Below are positions 7,007-10,572 of a stretch of 10,572 bases of DNA, piece by piece. A program made the position numbers and the translations under genes. A model generated the notes under the pieces. That model searched no databases. It saw nothing but the letters and a program-made list of their open reading frames with translations, and was not told where the DNA came from. Every line of letters starts with the position of its first letter. Position 1 is the stretch's first letter. Origin of the DNA: Planctomycetaceae bacterium (lineage in GTDB: Bacteria > Planctomycetota > Planctomycetia > Planctomycetales > Planctomycetaceae); contig JAGQQQ010000134.1 of assembly GCA_020426125.1 (NCBI GenBank), positions 1-10,572 of the forward strand, read 5' to 3'.

Positions 7007-8791
7007 ATGCGACGTCAGCGAATTCACGCGCTCATTCTGGGAGGACTCGCTCTCGGGCTGACTGGATGCGGGGCGACACGCCAAGCCCTGACTCGTACCG
7101 AAGCCGACTCTCCGCTGCCGGCTACCGTCTCGCTGGATGCTCTTCATACGGAGTTCGCCAAAGCACCGCAACCATTGCCCGTTGCTCCATTGCGACTCCC
7201 CGCTGGCACAGAGCGAATTGTGGCATCGTCCCCAAATTCGGACATCCGAAACAGAGAGACTTCCCCAACTCCGACATCAACTGAAAAAGCCGCCGTTCAA
7301 CTCGTCAATCACGAGCCCGGAAAATTGGTCATCGCTCCGAACTCGCGAAGTGTTCCGGAGCCTGAGCAGACACGACCGGAAACAGACTCGTTAATCAGGA
7401 AAGCCGCCGCAGTCGCAGGGGCCGGGATGTTGCATCCCATTCCGTCCACTCCCGAAGATATTGAACCAGCGTCTTCGGACATCCCTGTCCCCCCCTGCCC
7501 GCCAGATGCTCTCCCGCTCAATTTGCCGACGGCGCTGGCCATGGTCGGCGGAGACCACCCGGCCATCGGTGTGGCCCAATGGAGAGTTCAAGAAGCCTAT
7601 GCCCGGCTGGATCGGGCGAATGTCTTGTGGCTGCCGTCGATTCAGCCGGGGTTCAGCTTCCACCGCCACGACGGCAACTACCAGGCGAGCAACGCCGACA
7701 TCGTCGACGTCAATCGCAACTCCTTCCAGTTCGGCTTGGGAGCCGGGGCGACCGGGGCCGGCACCACTCCGCGACCGGGGTTGGTGGCCCAGTTCCATGT
7801 CGCGGATGCGATTTTCCTGCCAGAAATCGAGGAAAAGACCGCTTGGGCACGGGGACACGCGGCCAGCGGGGTCTTGAATGAGCAGTTGTTGACGGTCGCC
7901 GTGGCCTATCTCGAACTGCTCTCCGCCGAACAAGACTTGAGAGTGATCGAGCAGTCCCGTGAGCGAACGGCCGGACTCTCGAAACTGACCGCCGATTTCG
8001 CGGCCACGGGACAGGGCCTACAAGCGGATGCCGACCGTCTCGCGACCGAACTACGGCTCATCGAGAATCGGTTGGCCCAGGCACGGGAACGGGCCGACGT
8101 CGCCGCCGTCCGCCTCGCCGAAGCCTTGAGCCTCGATGGCTGTCAACGATTGGTGCCACTCGATCTCACCGTTGTGCCGCTGGACCTTGTCACCCCCGCC
8201 CTCGACAAAGGGGCGTTGGTCGGCACCGGGCTCGCAACCCGTCCGGAACTGAAGGAGGCTCAAACGCTCGTCGCCGCCGCTTGTGAAGAATTCAAGCGGC
8301 AGAAGTATTCGCCATTTGTCCCGAGCGTGCTGCTCGGACTCAGCACCGGAGGGTTTGGAGGCGGGCAGGGAAGCAATCTCGCCAACGTAAATGACCGGTA
8401 CGACTTCGACGCGCTCATGCTCTGGGAGATCCGCAATCTCGGGCTGGGAGAAGGGGCATCTCGCCGCGCTGCCAGCGCTCAGGTCGAGCAGGCGAAGTTT
8501 GAAGCCGTCCGGACGATGGACCGAATTGCCCGCGAGATCTCGGAAGCTCACGCTCAGGTTGTCCATCGCTCGGAGCGGATGGACATCACCCAAGCGGCGA
8601 TTGACTCCGCCCAGAAATCCTATGAACGCAATCTTAGTCGCATCCGAGATGGACAAGGACTGCCGCTCGAGGTGTTGCAATCCGTCCGTGCTCTTGAAGA
8701 CGCGCAACGTGCTTATTTGGAAGCGGTCGTCGACTACAACATCGCCCAGTTCCGTCTGCAATGGGCTCTCGGCTGGCCAGTGTGTGCATGA
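7007..8791 (+). CDS. TolC-type outer-membrane efflux lipoprotein (OEP family)
   Basis: Outer-membrane channel component of a tripartite efflux system, 594 residues from the ATG at 7007 (617 if the ATG at 6938 is used). The N-terminus MRRQRIHALILGGLALGLTGC is a lipoprotein signal with Cys21 as the lipidated residue. Residues 22 to about 167 form a low-complexity linker with about two dozen prolines, ending in VPPCPPD. The OEP region follows in two structural repeats, about 169-380 and 411-590. Recognisable pieces are LTVAVAYLELLSAEQDL (295-311), a glycine-rich loop GGFGGGQG (448-455), and QGLPLEVLQSVRALEDAQ followed by YNIAQFRLQWALG near the end, all typical of TolC helical barrels. Typical family length is about 420-500, so the surplus is the linker. 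The gene is divergent from the adaptor-permease pair, whose channel it presumably supplies. It ends 23 bases from the stop of the facing DUF1501 gene. Confidence 0.93.
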   Translation: MRRQRIHALILGGLALGLTGCGATRQALTRTEADSPLPATVSLDALHTEFAKAPQPLPVAPLRLPAGTERIVASSPNSDIRNRETSPTPTSTEKAAVQLVNHEPGKLVIAPNSRSVPEPEQTRPETDSLIRKAAAVAGAGMLHPIPSTPEDIEPASSDIPVPPCPPDALPLNLPTALAMVGGDHPAIGVAQWRVQEAYARLDRANVLWLPSIQPGFSFHRHDGNYQASNADIVDVNRNSFQFGLGAGATGAGTTPRPGLVAQFHVADAIFLPEIEEKTAWARGHAASGVLNEQLLTVAVAYLELLSAEQDLRVIEQSRERTAGLSKLTADFAATGQGLQADADRLATELRLIENRLAQARERADVAAVRLAEALSLDGCQRLVPLDLTVVPLDLVTPALDKGALVGTGLATRPELKEAQTLVAAACEEFKRQKYSPFVPSVLLGLSTGGFGGGQGSNLANVNDRYDFDALMLWEIRNLGLGEGASRRAASAQVEQAKFEAVRTMDRIAREISEAHAQVVHRSERMDITQAAIDSAQKSYERNLSRIRDGQGLPLEVLQSVRALEDAQRAYLEAVVDYNIAQFRLQWALGWPVCA

Positions 8792-8817
8792 GACCTGTCG
8801 ACAACTCGGCAATCTCA
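8789..8817. terminator. Inverted repeat between two convergent stop codons (weak terminator candidate)
   Basis: TGAGA at 8789-8793 and TCTCA at 8813-8817 form a 5-bp inverted repeat with a 19-base loop. The first arm contains the TGA stop of the TolC-type gene. The second arm contains, on the other strand, the TGA stop of the DUF1501 gene. There is no T-tract on either side, so intrinsic termination is doubtful and the dyad may be chance. Confidence 0.2.
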
Positions 8818-10167
8818 AAGTATCTCGTGCAGCACACGTCCATCGGACAACGGGAACGGACGCTGAAGGCGGTCGTAAATCTCCGTGCGGGGATTGAGTC
8901 CCAACAGGTGGTAGATCGTTGCGGTGAAGTCTTCCGGCGAGATCGGGTAATCGTCTGGAGCCGATGCAATGGAGTCGGACCTGCCGTGGACCGTTCCTCC
9001 GGGAATTCCCGCCCCGGCGAGCCAGACGGTGTTACATTTCCCCCAGTGATCACGGCCCGCCCGGTTGTTGTTGATCTTCGGGGTTCTCCCAAACTCGCTA
9101 TTCCAGATGACCAATGTGTCCTCGAGCATTCCCCGGTCTTCCAGGTCTTGAAGCAGCGTCGCAATGGGTCGATCGACCTGTGGGATCAGACGGTCTTTGA
9201 GTTGGCCGAAGTTGTTGGAATGGGTGTCCCAGGTTGTGTCGACCCCGGGATCGTCGCGATGCCAGTAGACTGTGACCAGTTTCACTCCCGCTTCCAATAA
9301 TCGCCTAGCAAGAAGGAGCCCCTGCCCAAACGTGCCGGTGCCGTATTTCTCTCTGTGAGACGCTGGCTCGCTTTGAAGGTCGAAGGCCTGCTGAGCGTGA
9401 GTGGATGTAAGGAGTTCGATCGCTCTCGTTTGAAAGGCCCCAATCGCCTCGCGTTGATTCCCATCCAAGGGGGGGCGGTTGCGATCGAACCAAGACAGGA
9501 GAGCCATCCGAGAATCCATGCGATCGGTGGTGACTCCCGTCGGCAAAGACAGGTTCGGCACCTCGAAATCTTTCTCATCGGGATGCTGATCGATACGAAA
9601 CGGGTCGTACTTCGCTCCGAGAATCCCTCCTCCCTGCCCGGGTGTCACGGCGCCAATTGTGGTGGCAATCTGCTCTGGCAAGGCAACAAATGTCGGAAGA
9701 CTCTTTAATGACGGAGACAGTTTTGTCAGGACGGACCCGATATGGGGGAAGTCATCCCCACGCGCGTTGAAATTCTCGGCGGAGACGCTGTGCTTATGCC
9801 CCGTCAGCATCCAATGTGCGCTTGTGGAATGATTATTGTCCGAATGTGTGAGGGAGCGAAGAAAGCAGATCTTGTCGGTCTGTTTCGCCAAATGGGGGAG
9901 GTGTTCACAAATCTCGATCCCGGGGGTCACCGTGGGAATTGGTTGGAATTCTCCGCGGTATTCGCTGGGGGCCAGAGGCTTCATGTCCCAGAGGTCCTGG
10001 TGCGCCGGACCTCCCCAGAGGAACAGCATCAGGCAGCGTTTTGCCCGTGCTGGCCCGCGCGATGTTGATTCCTTCGCGCAGAGCCATTCGGGATTTCGTC
10101 CACCCAAAGTGAGACTGACATTTCCAGCCAACATGGTTCTCAGCAGCTGCCTTCGACTGATTTCCAA
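8815..10167 (-). CDS. DUF1501 domain-containing protein with Tat-type signal
   Basis: This is a complete 450-residue DUF1501 protein of the sulfatase/alkaline-phosphatase-like superfamily, of normal family length. I chose the TTG at 10167 as start. It is preceded by GGGGAG six bases upstream, it is the only usable start before an in-frame TGA, and it keeps the twin-arginine motif SRRQLLR at residues 4-10, which the next ATG (residue 12) would lose. The protein is therefore probably exported by Tat. Motifs: LWGGPAHQDLWDMKP (50-64), RSLTHSDNNHSTSAHWMLTGH (104-124 region), GQGLLLARRLLEAGVKLV (281-298), WDTHSNNFG (313-321), EFGRTPKIN (358-366) and GRDHWG (371-376). The His/Asp residues in these are likely metal ligands. 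It shares the last two motifs almost exactly with the partial DUF1501 protein at the left end, but the sequences differ widely elsewhere. No same-strand neighbour is seen within 400 bases upstream, so it looks like a single-gene unit. Substrate unknown. Confidence 0.94.
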   Translation of the reverse strand: MEISRRQLLRTMLAGNVSLTLGGRNPEWLCAKESTSRGPARAKRCLMLFLWGGPAHQDLWDMKPLAPSEYRGEFQPIPTVTPGIEICEHLPHLAKQTDKICFLRSLTHSDNNHSTSAHWMLTGHKHSVSAENFNARGDDFPHIGSVLTKLSPSLKSLPTFVALPEQIATTIGAVTPGQGGGILGAKYDPFRIDQHPDEKDFEVPNLSLPTGVTTDRMDSRMALLSWFDRNRPPLDGNQREAIGAFQTRAIELLTSTHAQQAFDLQSEPASHREKYGTGTFGQGLLLARRLLEAGVKLVTVYWHRDDPGVDTTWDTHSNNFGQLKDRLIPQVDRPIATLLQDLEDRGMLEDTLVIWNSEFGRTPKINNNRAGRDHWGKCNTVWLAGAGIPGGTVHGRSDSIASAPDDYPISPEDFTATIYHLLGLNPRTEIYDRLQRPFPLSDGRVLHEIL

Positions 10168-10173
10168 CCGGAT

Positions 10174-10179
10174 CTCCCC
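10174..10179 (-). promoter_or_regulatory. Shine-Dalgarno site supporting a TTG start
   Basis: On the minus strand GGGGAG is followed by six bases and then TTG. This is the best ribosome-binding sequence in the window and supports the non-ATG start of the DUF1501 gene at 10167. Confidence 0.6.
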
Positions 10180-10257
10180 ACGGTCTCTGCGAACAACAAA
10201 TTCCCATCACTGATCCTCGATCCTAACGAAACCGGACGGGGCTCGCCATGTGACTTT

Positions 10258-10286
10258 CGATACCACTCTACTCGCGACGAGTATCG
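10258..10286. repeat. Compound inverted repeat upstream of the DUF1501 gene
   Basis: CGATAC (10258-10263) and GTATCG (10281-10286) are perfect inverted copies. Inside, ACTCG-CGA-CGAGT forms a 5-bp stem with a 3-base loop. The right arm CGAGTATCG can pair with the left side as a 9-bp stem with an 8-base bulge. It lies about 90-120 bases before the TTG start, so it could be an operator or a leader hairpin. There is no T-tract to suggest a terminator. Confidence 0.35.
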
Positions 10287-10429
10287 GTAGCCTGATCCGG
10301 AGAGTCTGGAGCAGGACCTCACTTGTGAATCAAAAAATCTCTGGCATCACAACTGGAAAACACCATCTGGATATCGATGGGACTATCATCACATTCTTCG
10401 GCGGATTCTGCCGACGATCGACTTTTCGA

Positions 10430-10505
10430 GTCATCGTTTTGGCCCAAAAAACCGGTTTTGGGGAAATTGGGATTTTCGCGAGTCGGCTCGCATGTTATCG
10501 ATGAC
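10430..10505. other. Nested inverted repeats able to fold as a three-way junction
   Basis: GTCATCG (10430-10436) and CGATGAC (10499-10505) are perfect 7-bp inverted arms. Between them lie two further hairpins: CCCAAAA-aaccgg-TTTTGGG (10443-10462), centred on the palindrome AAAACCGGTTTT, and GCGAG-TCGG-CTCGC (10478-10491). Together they could fold as an outer stem with two branches. It may be a structured RNA, a protein-binding site or a mobile-element end. No family is recognised. Confidence 0.35.
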
Positions 10506-10572
10506 GGTGCGTTCGCTTTTGCGCATCTCGAGAGCCAATTGATTCCCCACTCATCCGGATGTGGGCGCTCCG

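Larger units (their letters stand above)
10168..10572. other. Non-coding stretch at the right edge, rich in short inverted repeats
   Basis: No convincing gene is seen in these 405 bases. The only open frames are 60-84 codons long, with no recognisable domain and no supporting ribosome site. The part nearest 10167 must contain the leader and promoter of the leftward DUF1501 gene. Several short dyads occur: CGATAC/GTATCG (10258-10286), CCATC/GATGG (10363-10380), TCGGC/GCCGA (10398-10414), CCCAAAA/TTTTGGG (10443-10462), GCGAG/CTCGC (10478-10491) and CCCAC/GTGGG around CATCCGGATG (10546-10565). Some are expected by chance. Confidence 0.6.

Noticed and set aside
10140..10322. A 60-codon minus-strand frame overlapping the DUF1501 start
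   Set aside because: The composition is Arg/Ser-rich with no domain, and it overlaps the well-supported DUF1501 start region in another frame.
10250..10504. An 84-codon plus-strand frame in the right-end non-coding stretch
   Set aside because: It starts at GTG without a ribosome site, has no recognisable domain, and overlaps the inverted-repeat region.
1..10572. CRISPR array, tRNA, rRNA, transposase or phage genes
   Set aside because: No regularly spaced repeats, no tRNA-like folds and no transposase or integrase motifs were seen on either strand.

Overview
The window looks like chromosomal DNA from a planctomycete of the Planctomycetales type. The reasons are two DUF1501 (sulfatase/alkaline-phosphatase-like) proteins, a WD40 protein placed directly behind one of them, moderately high GC (estimated by eye) and weak or absent Shine-Dalgarno sequences at several genes. 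The species cannot be named from the sequence.

Layout from left to right: (1) the 3' part of a DUF1501 gene, cut by the left edge and read rightward, followed after 50 bases by a complete WD40 beta-propeller gene. These look like one operon. (2) A leftward pair, membrane-fusion lipoprotein then RND permease, separated by 63 bases. Its end meets the WD40 gene tail to tail. (3) A divergent promoter region of about 295 bases. (4) A rightward gene for a TolC-type outer-membrane lipoprotein. (5) A second, complete DUF1501 gene read leftward, which meets the TolC-type gene tail to tail with 23 bases between the stop codons. (6) About 400 bases with no convincing gene but with many short inverted repeats, running to the right edge.

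The centre (positions 2170-8791) is one complete tripartite RND efflux system: inner-membrane proton-driven pump, periplasmic adaptor and outer-membrane channel. The channel gene is transcribed away from the other two, and the shared intergenic region is where control would be expected. No transcriptional regulator gene is present. The flanking DUF1501/WD40 genes belong to the large planctomycete set of secreted DUF1501 and cytoplasmic WD40 proteins, whose substrates are unknown.

I did not find a clear new defence, mobile or biosynthetic system. The points most worth a second look are the reduced proton-relay residues of the permease, the long proline-rich linker at the start of the outer-membrane lipoprotein, and the inverted-repeat-rich non-coding right end.
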